The notes under the pieces are model-generated. The model was not told the origin of the DNA. It did no database searches and was given only the letters and a program-made list of their open reading frames with translations. Source: Pseudoclavibacter caeni (lineage in GTDB: Bacteria; Actinomycetota; Actinomycetes; Actinomycetales; Microbacteriaceae). Taken from it: a stretch of 64,000 nucleotides of DNA. Positions 28,210 to 37,004 of the stretch are shown piece after piece. The first letter of the stretch is position 1; each line of letters begins with the position of its first letter. The DNA lies in assembly GCF_008831125.1 (NCBI RefSeq), contig NZ_WBKA01000002.1, positions 186,001-250,000 on the forward strand. The letters are read 5' to 3'. The translations under genes and the position numbers were made by a program.

Positions 28210-29283
28210 TCAGTTCTCCATCGTTCCGAGCGCGACCGCGCAGGTGCTCAGATGATCGTAGGCGTACGACTCGGCCTCTGCGCTCGCGAAACGCAGCCCC
28301 TGCAACGGCTGGCCGAGGTAGACGGGCAGACCGAGCAAGTCGACGAGGTGCTGTTGCAGACCGGGCATGCGGCTGCCGCCGCCGGTGATGATGACCCGGT
28401 CGATGTGTTCCAGGTCGGGTGTCGTGTTGTGGAAGAACGTGATCGTGTCGCTGATCGCACTCACCAGACGGTCGACCCCTGCGGCGATGGCCTGCTCGGC
28501 GGGGGTCTGTGCGAGACCGCCGAGATAGCCGGTGCTCGCCTTGGCGGCCTCGGCCTCGCCGAACGCCGCGTCATCGACGCTCTGCAGCACCTCGGTGATG
28601 TCGTCGCCGCCACTGGGCAGCATGCGCACGGCGAGGGGGCGGATGCCGTGTACGGCGACGATCTGCGTGGTGCCGGCCCCGAAATCGATGATGAGGTCGG
28701 TGAGCACACGATCGAGCGCATTGCCGCTCCCCTGCCCGTCCGCACCGGCGGTGGGCCGTGTCGGGTCGAGCGCGCGCAGCAGAGCGAAGGCGGAGAGGTC
28801 GACGCCGGTGAGGCGGAGCTTCGCTTTGTGAATGGCCTGAGCCAGCGCCTCCAGTGGCTCTGTCTCTGCGGCGACGAGCAGGCCGGTGTAGGTGGGCTGA
28901 CCGCCGGTGACGCTGAGCGAGGCGGGAAAGTAGTCGAGCACGGCCTTGTCCGGGTCGAGGGGCAGCACGTCGTCGATCTGGTAGCGCAGGCTCGACTTGA
29001 GCATCGTCAGCGGTACGCGCTTCACGGAGTGCTCGCGCACATAGACGTGGCGGTTGCCGATTGAAAGGCGTGCCTGCCGGGTGGTGAAGTCACCCTCGTC
29101 GTAGAGCTGCTGCAGCGCCGCGACGAGCGTGGGCGCATCGAGCACGTCCCCCTGGCTGACCACGCCATGCGGCAGGGACACCTCGTGGTAGCGGGTGACG
29201 GTGATGCCGCCCCGGGTGATGCGCAGCTGGGCGCCGCGGACGGCGGTCTGGCCGATGTCGAGGCCGATCATCTGCCTGGGCAT
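28210..29283 (-). CDS. pilM: Type IV pilus actin-like assembly ATPase PilM
   Basis: A 357-aa cytoplasmic actin-fold protein that links PilN to the assembly ATPase. Nucleotide-site motifs MIGLDIGQTAVRG (phosphate 1), LIIDFGAGTTQIVAV (phosphate 2) and VIITGGGSRMPGLQQHL (adenosine) are intact. GAGGAG lies just upstream of the ATG. A 49-bp gap follows pilD. Confidence 0.95.
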   Translation of the reverse strand: MPRQMIGLDIGQTAVRGAQLRITRGGITVTRYHEVSLPHGVVSQGDVLDAPTLVAALQQLYDEGDFTTRQARLSIGNRHVYVREHSVKRVPLTMLKSSLRYQIDDVLPLDPDKAVLDYFPASLSVTGGQPTYTGLLVAAETEPLEALAQAIHKAKLRLTGVDLSAFALLRALDPTRPTAGADGQGSGNALDRVLTDLIIDFGAGTTQIVAVHGIRPLAVRMLPSGGDDITEVLQSVDDAAFGEAEAAKASTGYLGGLAQTPAEQAIAAGVDRLVSAISDTITFFHNTTPDLEHIDRVIITGGGSRMPGLQQHLVDLLGLPVYLGQPLQGLRFASAEAESYAYDHLSTCAVALGTMEN

Positions 29284-29332
29284 GTGTGCTCCTCGTCTGC
29301 TGGTTGGTCTGTCAGTGTGCGCGCCGTGGGGG

Positions 29333-30160
29333 TCATGCGAGTCCCCACAGCGAGAGATACCAGGTCATCAGTGGCTCGCCCCACAGCATCGTGACGATCG
29401 CTCCGAGGCCCATCGACGGGCCGAAGGGAATGCCCGTCTTCCGGTTCGCTCGGCGGGCGAGGAGCAGGACAAGGGCGAACACGGCGCCGATGAGAAACGG
29501 CAGCACGAGGCCCAGCACGGTGTAGGCCCATCCGTGCCAGCCGAGTACGAGACCGATGAGGGCGGCGTACTTGACATCGCCCAGCCCCATGCCCTTCGGC
29601 GAGATGAACGCCACCAGCAGGTACAGGCCGCCGAGTGTCACGAGCCCGAGCACTGCGGTGAGCAGGCTGTGCCAGGCGCCAGCGGCGATCGCGGCGACGA
29701 GCTCCAGCACGAGCACCACGATCACCGACGGGTAGACGACCCGGTTTGGCAGCAGATGGGTGTGCAGATCGATGACGGTCAGTGCGACAGCCACCGCGAT
29801 GAACCACAGGGTGGCCAGCAGGATGCAGACGTCAGCGACCACCTGTCCGGCGCCGGATGCCAGGCCGATCGGCGGCACGAACACGAGCCCGGCGATCAGG
29901 AACAGCACCGCGGTGAGCGCCTCGATGGCCGGATACTGGACGGAGATGCGGGCCTTACAGGAGCGGCATCGGCCGCGGAGGGCCAGCCAGCTGAACACCG
30001 GTATGTTCTCCCACCAGGCGAGCTGGTGCCCGCAGTTCATGCAGTGGCTGCGCGGGCTCGACAGCGACTCGTGCTCGGGCAGCCGGTAGATCACCACGTT
30101 GAGGAATGAGCCGATCACGAGGCCGAGGACGGTGACGACCGTGATGAGAACGGGTGCCAT
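29333..30160 (-). CDS. pilD: Prepilin peptidase / N-methyltransferase
   Basis: Aspartic protease in the membrane that cleaves prepilin leaders and methylates the new N-terminus. The cytoplasmic loop has the zinc-binding cysteines C40xxC43 and C65xxC68. The catalytic aspartates are D131 (ALTVIDLHTH) and D195 (GMGLGDVKYA). It has about eight membrane helices and 275 aa, the full bifunctional form. Its ATG overlaps the stop of the large pilus-tip gene (TGATG). Substrates are the four prepilin-like proteins encoded upstream. Confidence 0.96.
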   Translation of the reverse strand: MAPVLITVVTVLGLVIGSFLNVVIYRLPEHESLSSPRSHCMNCGHQLAWWENIPVFSWLALRGRCRSCKARISVQYPAIEALTAVLFLIAGLVFVPPIGLASGAGQVVADVCILLATLWFIAVAVALTVIDLHTHLLPNRVVYPSVIVVLVLELVAAIAAGAWHSLLTAVLGLVTLGGLYLLVAFISPKGMGLGDVKYAALIGLVLGWHGWAYTVLGLVLPFLIGAVFALVLLLARRANRKTGIPFGPSMGLGAIVTMLWGEPLMTWYLSLWGLA

Positions 30161-33100
30161 CAGTCATCCTCCCCCGCCCCGTTGAGGCGGTTGACCACCT
30201 GCACGCGGGAAGAGTACGTCGTGTCGCCGTCCGTGGGCAGGCCGGTGCCACTGCCGTTGATGATCTTGGCCGGCATCGCCATGCTGGGCACGAACCACAC
30301 GTCGCGGTTGTCGACCTTGTCCCAGATGTAGGTCATCCCGGCGACGATACTGCCGCGGAACTCCACCGTGTCGTTCAAGTCCACCGTGCAGGGGGTGAAT
30401 GTGTACACATTCACCTGGTTCGAGAAGGTGAAGTTGTTCTGCCCGCCGAACTTGATGACCCCGTTCGGCCCAGCCGGATCGTTCATCTGCTCGTTCGTGA
30501 AGACCGCGTGATCCCCCGGGTTCTTTGCGGGGTCATACTGCACGCGGGTGAGCTGGTTGCCGTCCGCGTCGAGCACGGGATTGCCCGACGCATCGGTGCG
30601 AGGCTTCACACAGTAGTTGGCCTGCTCGGCATAGTCTGTCGTGCCCGGGGCATTGTAGTCGGTGGGAACGAGCAGATACAGGTTCAGGTTGGGGCCGACA
30701 TCGGTCGCATCCGTCCCGCTCTTCAAGAACCGGAAACCGCGATCCGAGACGATCGCGAGGTCCTGGGTCTGGTGGATGCGATCGGTGCTGTCGGAGATGA
30801 CCGCGGTGTCGATCGTGAGCGGTTGATCGCAGTCGGCGATGAGCATGACCTTCTGAGCCGAATCCCATCCCTGCTCGCCAGCGTTCTTCAGCAGGGCATG
30901 CTGCAGGTCTGTCCCGCCATCGCCGGAGCTCTCGAGATCCGAGCAGGTGCCGCCGTAGACCGCACCGCGGTACAGCCGGTTCGTGGTGTCTTTGCGGTCG
31001 GCGTCGGCGAAATAGTACTTCTTCCACGTCGCGAGGGTCGACTGCTGCACGATGTACTGCTTCGTCATCACCGGCTGCTTCTTCTGCTGCTCGATGACGG
31101 TCGCGGTGTCCCACCCATCCGGCAGATGCAGGGTTGTGAGATCAAGCTGTGGCATGGCCGGAGCCACCCCGCAAGCGCTGAGGGTGTCCCTGTTCGAGAT
31201 CCTGGTCGGGTTCGGCGAGGTGGCTGCGCAGGACCGACTCTTGGACAGCGTCGTGTAAGCACCCCCGTTGAACCCTGTGTCGATGACGTCGGCGATCTGC
31301 CCGAATCGGTAGCGCGACGTGTAGTCGTAGGGCAGGGCCTGCGCATTGGCATAGACCTTGAATCCGTCCCTGGCAACGAGAATGACGGAGTCCCACTGGC
31401 CCTTGAGCGAGCTGAGCCCGGTCTGCCCGGAGAACGTGGAGCCGTCCGGGATGCCGAAGCTCTGATGCGACGCGTCGTTCTCGCACACGCTCGGGTTGTC
31501 GGGGGTGTCGCAGTAGATGAACGGGTATGGGTCGGCGTACTGCACCTCACCACTCAGGACGTGAATCGTGCCGTAGACGGTGGGGTTCATTCTTGCACCG
31601 TACGAGGACGAGTGCGCGTAATAGACGCCGTTACCGGCCCATACGTCTCCATATACCTGGTCGTAGGTCCAGGAGCCGCTGACACCGCCGTCATCTGTCA
31701 CCTCGCGGCCATCCTTGAGATTCTGGAAGCTCACCCAGCCGGTCTCTGCCACGACATCGCCGCCGTAGACGGTCACACGGCGCAGCATCACGTTCTTCCT
31801 CGCACGGATGGATCCGCCATCCGCCACGAGGAATCGTGTGGCGTACACGGAGCCATCGAGAGAGACGACATTGCGCTTGACGTTGTAGCCGCAGCTGTCA
31901 CCGGTGCAGGCGGTACGGCTCCAGACGACGGTCACGTCCTTCTTGGCGACCAGATCCTCACCCACGGTGAACTTGCCCGCCATCTTGATGCTGCCGCCGG
32001 CGTACACACTCGCGGAGTAGTTGACCTCGGTGTCGGCATCGGAGATGGAGATGATGTCGCCGTCGACCTTGACATCACCCTCGATGTTGAAGTTGCCGTC
32101 GAGATAGAGGTTGCCGCCAACGTGCACGGTCGAGCCGTAGGTGGTGACCAGGCCGGAGGGCGAGTTCACCCGCATGTCGCCTTTGACCGTGATGCTCTTG
32201 GCCACATTGCACTTCATCTTGTCTGTGTCTGGAACCTGCTGATCGCTGCCGGGAACCCACCATCCCCACCAGGTGTAATACCCGTCCGTGTGCACGGTCT
32301 TGTAAACGGTCTCCTTCGTGCCCATGGTCGCGTCACCGTCGACGGTGAGGGTGCCGGCGATGTCAGTGCCCATGCAGCCGTTCAGGTTGCCCTCGACGTA
32401 GACGTTCACATCGGGGTTCGAAGGATCGGCGTCGTCACTGTTCGGGGCGCGGGTGCCGAAGCTCGTGTTGATCAGGTTCGTGTCACCGCGACTGATGTAG
32501 GTGTCCTCGCCGGTGGAGCAGCCGTACAGTTCGGGGTTCGTCTTGCAGTCCGGGGAGTAGGCCTCCTCTTTCTTCGGCTGTACCACGACGTCTGCGCTCA
32601 TCTGCTTGGTCACCGGTTCGCGGGTGCGCATGGAGACCGCGTCACTGGTGACGGTCGCCTCGGCCACGAGCGAGAGCGTGAACGTGTCCAGTGACGCGGC
32701 TGCGTCCGCCCCATCGTCCGCATGATCGTCCTGCCAGCTGTTCTTGGCGACGTACACGTGGACGTCCGCGTCCTGGAGGGCGGCAGGAGCGCTGTCTCTG
32801 AGCGGGACCCCATCGCTGCTCAGGGCGTTCTCGAGGAGGTCGGCGCTGGATCGATAGGGGTGATCCGGGTCCTCGGCCTCCGCCGCCGTCGCGGCGGTCT
32901 GTGCCCGAAGTGTCTGTGTGCTCACCTGTCCGGCGACGATGGCACTGCGCACATAGTCGAACGCGGCGTTGGCCTCGGATTCGGCCTCGGAGGCTGTCCT
33001 CGATGCCTCGGCCACGCCGTTCGCCGCGAGAGCGGAGGAGCTGACCGAGCCGACCACCAAGGAGGCGATGGCCAGAAGTACGATGACGGTGGGCAGTGCG

Positions 33101-33198
33101 ATGCCCGACTGGGCGTTCAGATGCTCGGGAGCGAAGCGCTGCATCCATGGGGTGTGCCGTGCCCGGAGTGCTGGACGTGGCTGGTCCGTGTGATTCAT
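30160..33198 (-). CDS. PilX-like prepilin protein with large solenoid-like ectodomain (candidate pilus tip adhesin)
   Basis: A 1,012-aa protein with a prepilin-type N-terminus (QSG|IALPTVIVLLAIASLVVG, cleavage after Gly32). It lacks the Glu5 of major pilins, as PilX/GspK-type proteins often do. After ~190 residues a run of short beta repeats rich in Gly/Asp appears (TLTVDGDATMG, VHVGGNLYLDGNFNIEGDVK, SVYAGGSIKMAGKF), like bactofilin or beta-solenoid proteins. The second half is a Cys-containing domain (e.g. YPFIYCDTPDNPSVC) without a family I recognise. The chosen ATG at 33198 has GGAG 6 nt upstream. It probably sits at the pilus tip and binds surfaces. Confidence 0.78.
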   Translation of the reverse strand: MNHTDQPRPALRARHTPWMQRFAPEHLNAQSGIALPTVIVLLAIASLVVGSVSSSALAANGVAEASRTASEAESEANAAFDYVRSAIVAGQVSTQTLRAQTAATAAEAEDPDHPYRSSADLLENALSSDGVPLRDSAPAALQDADVHVYVAKNSWQDDHADDGADAAASLDTFTLSLVAEATVTSDAVSMRTREPVTKQMSADVVVQPKKEEAYSPDCKTNPELYGCSTGEDTYISRGDTNLINTSFGTRAPNSDDADPSNPDVNVYVEGNLNGCMGTDIAGTLTVDGDATMGTKETVYKTVHTDGYYTWWGWWVPGSDQQVPDTDKMKCNVAKSITVKGDMRVNSPSGLVTTYGSTVHVGGNLYLDGNFNIEGDVKVDGDIISISDADTEVNYSASVYAGGSIKMAGKFTVGEDLVAKKDVTVVWSRTACTGDSCGYNVKRNVVSLDGSVYATRFLVADGGSIRARKNVMLRRVTVYGGDVVAETGWVSFQNLKDGREVTDDGGVSGSWTYDQVYGDVWAGNGVYYAHSSSYGARMNPTVYGTIHVLSGEVQYADPYPFIYCDTPDNPSVCENDASHQSFGIPDGSTFSGQTGLSSLKGQWDSVILVARDGFKVYANAQALPYDYTSRYRFGQIADVIDTGFNGGAYTTLSKSRSCAATSPNPTRISNRDTLSACGVAPAMPQLDLTTLHLPDGWDTATVIEQQKKQPVMTKQYIVQQSTLATWKKYYFADADRKDTTNRLYRGAVYGGTCSDLESSGDGGTDLQHALLKNAGEQGWDSAQKVMLIADCDQPLTIDTAVISDSTDRIHQTQDLAIVSDRGFRFLKSGTDATDVGPNLNLYLLVPTDYNAPGTTDYAEQANYCVKPRTDASGNPVLDADGNQLTRVQYDPAKNPGDHAVFTNEQMNDPAGPNGVIKFGGQNNFTFSNQVNVYTFTPCTVDLNDTVEFRGSIVAGMTYIWDKVDNRDVWFVPSMAMPAKIINGSGTGLPTDGDTTYSSRVQVVNRLNGAGEDD

Positions 33199-33211
33199 GT
33201 GCATCTCCATC

Positions 33212-34045
33212 TCAGTCCGCCAGACAGCTTGTGTCGCCCCACTGCACGGTCGCCCCGGGGCCGGCGAGCGCCGTGCTGGTGGAAAATCGCGAGTTGATGG
33301 TCACGGGGTCGGTGTCTTTCGCCTCGATCAGGAAGTCGAGCCGGATCGCGCGCAGATTTGACTGCGTTGTGGTGCCGCTCTGCTGTTGTTCGGCGAAGAT
33401 CGGGGTCTCGGCATCGACCAGCTGGATCGAGGCCACGTCGGGGTTGTCCGTGCCGTTGATGGTGCCGCCTGCGATCCGGCGCCAGCCGGTGAGGTCGCCA
33501 TCGACGATGCGCGGCACGGGGTGTGCGATCGTCACACCGGTGAAGCTCTCGATCTGCTGAGAGTCGGCTGCCTCGCGCACGAACACCGCCTGCTGGTCGG
33601 GCACATATGCCCACGCCTTGCAGGTGCCGGTGACCTTGGTCGTGGTCACCTCATCGTTGTACTCGGCATTCGGTTCGCTGCGATCGGCGGCGCTCACCAC
33701 GAAGGCCGAGAGGTACAGGATGTCATCCGGGCCGAATGTGTAGCCGCCGGCATCTTTCTTGGGGTCGGTCTGCACGAGCACCGCATCTGAGAGGTCATCG
33801 CTCAGGTCGCGGGTGAGGTTGCCGGCCTGGGCGCTCATGTTGCTGGAGCGGGTGACCGAGTTCTCGGCGCGCAATGTGGTGACCATGATGCCGCCTGCGA
33901 TGGCCAGCACGACCACGGTGAATGCCCCGGCGAGCAGCACCTCGACGAGTGTGACACCTCGCTCGCCGAGCAGACGCACCCGGGGGTGACGGCGCTGGAG
34001 GAGGACGAGGAGGCGATGGGCAATCGCTCTGGTGCGGTCGGTCAT
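33212..34045 (-). CDS. Minor pilin (PilW-like)
   Basis: A 277-aa prepilin with leader ending ERG, then VTLVEVLLAGAFTVVVLAIA; cleavage after Gly30 and Glu at mature position 5 (E35). The C-terminal domain is beta-rich. The ATG overlaps the previous minor pilin stop (ATGA) and the large tip protein follows 13 nt on. PilW-type minor pilins prime assembly together with PilV- and PilX-type proteins. Confidence 0.87.
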   Translation of the reverse strand: MTDRTRAIAHRLLVLLQRRHPRVRLLGERGVTLVEVLLAGAFTVVVLAIAGGIMVTTLRAENSVTRSSNMSAQAGNLTRDLSDDLSDAVLVQTDPKKDAGGYTFGPDDILYLSAFVVSAADRSEPNAEYNDEVTTTKVTGTCKAWAYVPDQQAVFVREAADSQQIESFTGVTIAHPVPRIVDGDLTGWRRIAGGTINGTDNPDVASIQLVDAETPIFAEQQQSGTTTQSNLRAIRLDFLIEAKDTDPVTINSRFSTSTALAGPGATVQWGDTSCLAD

Positions 34046-34785
34046 TCGACGCCCCCGGTGCGCATGGGGAGCACGGCCTGCTGTGAGGTCAGCTCCTGTC
34101 CGGCCTCGTTGTCGAGTCTGACGGTCACAGTGTAGGTGAGCCACCCGATCTGGCAGGTCGCATCACTCGCGCATGTCGAAGAGGTGATGCTCGGCGAGCA
34201 CATGGTGTCGACCGGCTGCGACCGCTCCGCATCGGCGGTGAACGAGACCGGGGTGTCGGCCCTCGGGAAGTTCAGCTCGACGCTCTGCGTCACCCAGAGG
34301 GTGCCGGCTCGTCCGCCGAAGTCTCGTGAGCCGGTGAAGGCGTCGGGGCCCAGTCTGAAGGCCGTCTGCTCGGCCGTATACAGTTTCTTGAGCCGTTCTG
34401 CATCGGGCAGGTCGTCCGCCTGCACATAGGCGCTGTCGGGGAACGCCTGGTTGGCGACGATCGCGATGTTCTGCAGCACCGTTCCGCAGGTGTACAGCCC
34501 GGCAGGCGTGGCCGATCCGTCGCTGTTGGTGTCGGCGGTGACGTCATTAGAGTCTCCCGCCGCCATGACCCCGGAGACCTGCCCCTGGGCGAAGGAGGTC
34601 GCTGCCGACGTGGCCGCGCTGATGCGGGTGAGCCGCAGCGTCGAGAGGATGGCGGGGACGATGATGATCGCGACCAGCATGAGGATCGCGAGCGAGACGA
34701 TGACCTCGACGAAGGTGATGCCCCCCTGTGACCTGTGTGCGTGCCCACACCCTCCGGGCGCCGCTCCTGCGGTTCCTCTGGTCAT
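34042..34785 (-). CDS. Minor pilin (PilV-like)
   Basis: A 247-aa prepilin with leader ending SQGG and mature start ITFVEVIVSLAILMLVAIII; cleavage after Gly22, Glu at mature position 5 (E27). The C-terminal domain contains four to five Cys (YTCGTV, MCSPSI, STCASDATCQIG) that could form disulfides. The ribosome binding site is weak (GGGG 11 nt upstream). It begins 280 bp after the major pilin gene, beyond a strong hairpin. Confidence 0.86.
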   Translation of the reverse strand: MTRGTAGAAPGGCGHAHRSQGGITFVEVIVSLAILMLVAIIIVPAILSTLRLTRISAATSAATSFAQGQVSGVMAAGDSNDVTADTNSDGSATPAGLYTCGTVLQNIAIVANQAFPDSAYVQADDLPDAERLKKLYTAEQTAFRLGPDAFTGSRDFGGRAGTLWVTQSVELNFPRADTPVSFTADAERSQPVDTMCSPSITSSTCASDATCQIGWLTYTVTVRLDNEAGQELTSQQAVLPMRTGGVE

Positions 34786-34984
34786 CCTGATTCGATCCCC
34801 AAAGTCTGTCGTCGTCCTCGCCCTGCTGGGCGTTCCTGCCGGCCCGTCATCCCCGCCTGCCCTGGACAGGCTGTGCCCGTCTGGTCCGGAGGTGATGCGA
34901 CGCCGCCCGTCGGGTGAGGAGTGTCTGCTGCATGATGGCGATGCTGGCTGGGCCAGGCGTTCCAGCCCGACCTGCGGCAGGAGA

Positions 34985-35016
34985 GGCCGAGCTGCAATCT
35001 CTAGCACAGCTCGGCC
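34985..35016 (-). terminator. Strong hairpin downstream of the major pilin gene
   Basis: Perfect 10-bp inverted repeat GGCCGAGCTG / CAGCTCGGCC (34985-34994 and 35007-35016) with a 12-nt loop, 49 bp after the pilin stop. It is followed on the minus strand by TCTCCTGCC, not a clean U tract. It probably ends most pilin transcripts while allowing low read-through into the minor pilin genes. Confidence 0.65.
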
Positions 35017-35064
35017 CACCTACCTAGGTACTCTGGCTCAACGGCTCAGAATCCCCTGATCGGT

Positions 35065-35508
35065 CTACTCGGTGAACGATACGCCGTTCGCCGAATCCAC
35101 AGTCATGGTAACGTCGGTTCCATTTTGAGAACCCGTGAGGGAGTAAGTGCCAGTGAGGTCCTTAATAGCAGTATCGGCCGATGTACCTTCGGCGGGTTTG
35201 ATAGTGATCTGATTACCCGTTCCTTCTGTGCTGTAACCAGCTTTCTTGATTGCATCGCCGAGCTTCTCGCTTGGATTGTCCACTGAATCGGCAGCAATAG
35301 TATTCTGCACACTCTGCAGTGCACTCTTCACTGCAGAAATGCGAGCCTGATTCTGCGAGTTCATATAAAGCGGGATGGCGACTGCGGCCAAGATCGCAAT
35401 GATCGCGACCACGACGAGCAGTTCGACCAGGGTGAAGCCCTTCTGCTCCTCGTCCCGTTCGCGCAGTGCCTTGGCCCGATCGGCCAGTACCTTCGAAATC
35501 GTCTTCAT
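35065..35508 (-). CDS. pilA: Major type IV pilin
   Basis: A 147-aa type IVa prepilin. The leader is Lys/Arg-rich (MKTISKVLADRAKALRERDE) and ends EQKG. The mature start FTLVELLVVVAIIAILAAVA carries Glu5 (E29). The short globular part is Ser/Thr/Gly-rich. GGAG lies 8 nt before the ATG. Base composition is unusual: 35101-35220 is 50% G+C by direct count (60 of 120), far below the roughly two-thirds or more of neighbouring genes. This suggests recent acquisition or diversifying exchange of the pilin body. Confidence 0.96.
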   Translation of the reverse strand: MKTISKVLADRAKALRERDEEQKGFTLVELLVVVAIIAILAAVAIPLYMNSQNQARISAVKSALQSVQNTIAADSVDNPSEKLGDAIKKAGYSTEGTGNQITIKPAEGTSADTAIKDLTGTYSLTGSQNGTDVTMTVDSANGVSFTE

Positions 35509-35599
35509 TGCTGAATCTCCTAGATTCGACGAAAGGAGTTCGACGGTGCCAATCACTTGGCCTCGCCTGCACGGCCCCTTGCCGTACAGCTGTGATGGT

Positions 35600-35628
35600 A
35601 TGAAACGAACCTGAAAGAAACCTGAAAG
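35600..35628 (-). promoter_or_regulatory. Three 11-bp-phased direct repeats upstream of pilA (PHO-box-like)
   Basis: On the minus strand CTTTCAG (35628-35622), CTTTCAG (35617-35611) and GTTTCAT (35606-35600) are spaced by 4 nt, so units repeat every 11 bp. This is the geometry of binding sites for OmpR/PhoB-family response regulators. The array lies about 90 bp before the pilA start, in the gap after pilC, with no good -35 nearby, as expected for an activator-dependent promoter. The regulator is not in the window. Confidence 0.5.
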
Positions 35629-35642
35629 CCCTGTGCAACCGA

Positions 35643-36887
35643 TCAGGAGTTGCCGACCATCGTGTTCAACTGGAACATCGGCATGTACAGCGCGATGACC
35701 ATCCCACCGATGATCACGCCGATCACCACGATCATGATCGGCTCCATCACCGCGGTCAACCGATCGGTCGCCGACTGCACCTCCTCGTCGTAGTACGCGG
35801 CGACCTTCGTGAGCATGCTGTCCAGCTCGCCCGAGGCCTCGCCCGCAGCGACCATCTGCACCGCGGTGTTCGGGAACACCGGCTCGCGCCGCATCGCCGA
35901 GGCGAGAGACTCACCGTTGCTCACCGCCTCGCTGATCCGCAGCACCGCATCCTCAACCACAGCGTTCCCGGCGGTGCCCGCGACCGTCGCGAGCGCCTGC
36001 GTCAGCGACACGCCGGCGCGCGAGAGCACGGCGAGGTTACTCATGAAACGCCCCACAGCCACCTTCTGGTTGAGTTTGCCGAGCACCGGCATCCTCAGCA
36101 GCATCGGGTCGAGCACATGCCGCACCCGAGGGTTGTCTTTGTTCGCCCGATAGGCCACCACCACAGCGATCGAGAGCACGATGACGAGCGGGCCGAGCCA
36201 GGGCATCACATGACTGAGACTGACCAGAACCTGTGTCGGCAGCGGCAGCTCGCCACCCAGCTGTTCGAACATGTCCTGGAAGATCGGCACGATGAACCAG
36301 GTGATGCCGATCACAGCGAGCACCGCGATGACGAGCACCACGACCGGGTACGTCATCGCACTCTTGACCTCGTCATGCAGCTTCACCTGCCGCTCGTACG
36401 CGTCGGCGATGCCCTGCAGCGCAAGGTCAAGGTTGCCAGAGACCTCGCCCGCCTCGACGAGCTGCACAAACAGCTTGGGGAACACATCCGAGTACTGCGC
36501 GAACCCCTGCGAGAGCGAGATGCCCTGCTCCACCTGCGTGCGCACGCCGTCGAGCGCCTCGGCGACGACTTTGCTGTCCACCTGCTGCCTCGTCACACTC
36601 AGCACGGTCACCAGAGGCAGGCCAGCGCTGATCAGCGTCGACATCTGCCGGCTGATGATCGCCAGCTCACGCAGCTTCACCCCCTTGCCGAACCCGGGGA
36701 TCGTGATCTCACGGTTCAGCCCTGACCTATCCACGGCGGTGATCGCGGTGGGCAGTATGCCAAGGCTCTGGATCTTGTTCGCCGCAGCGTCCTCGGTCGT
36801 CGCCACGACCGACCCACGCACGCGCTTGTTGTGCCGATCAAGACCCTCATAACGGTAGTCGGTCTCGGACGACGTACTCGTGGACAT
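35643..36887 (-). CDS. pilC: Type IV pilus inner-membrane platform protein PilC
   Basis: A 414-aa platform protein on which the PilB/PilT motors act. Two repeated GspF domains are visible (ELAIISRQMSTLISAGLPLV and AVGRFMSNLAVLSRAGVSLT), each followed by FVQLVEAGEVSGNLD / AVQMVAAGEASGELD and transmembrane segments. GGAGG lies 7 nt before the ATG at 36887. A 117-bp gap follows pilT. Confidence 0.97.
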   Translation of the reverse strand: MSTSTSSETDYRYEGLDRHNKRVRGSVVATTEDAAANKIQSLGILPTAITAVDRSGLNREITIPGFGKGVKLRELAIISRQMSTLISAGLPLVTVLSVTRQQVDSKVVAEALDGVRTQVEQGISLSQGFAQYSDVFPKLFVQLVEAGEVSGNLDLALQGIADAYERQVKLHDEVKSAMTYPVVVLVIAVLAVIGITWFIVPIFQDMFEQLGGELPLPTQVLVSLSHVMPWLGPLVIVLSIAVVVAYRANKDNPRVRHVLDPMLLRMPVLGKLNQKVAVGRFMSNLAVLSRAGVSLTQALATVAGTAGNAVVEDAVLRISEAVSNGESLASAMRREPVFPNTAVQMVAAGEASGELDSMLTKVAAYYDEEVQSATDRLTAVMEPIMIVVIGVIIGGMVIALYMPMFQLNTMVGNS

Positions 36888-37004
36888 CCCTGTTCCTCCC
36901 ATCCGGGGCATCTCTCCTCGCCCCCCGCCCGGGGTGCCGGGCGCTTGTCAGTCTGCAGTCCGTGTCGGCCGCGCACCGTCCGACGGTGCGCGGCTCGGTC
37001 AGCA

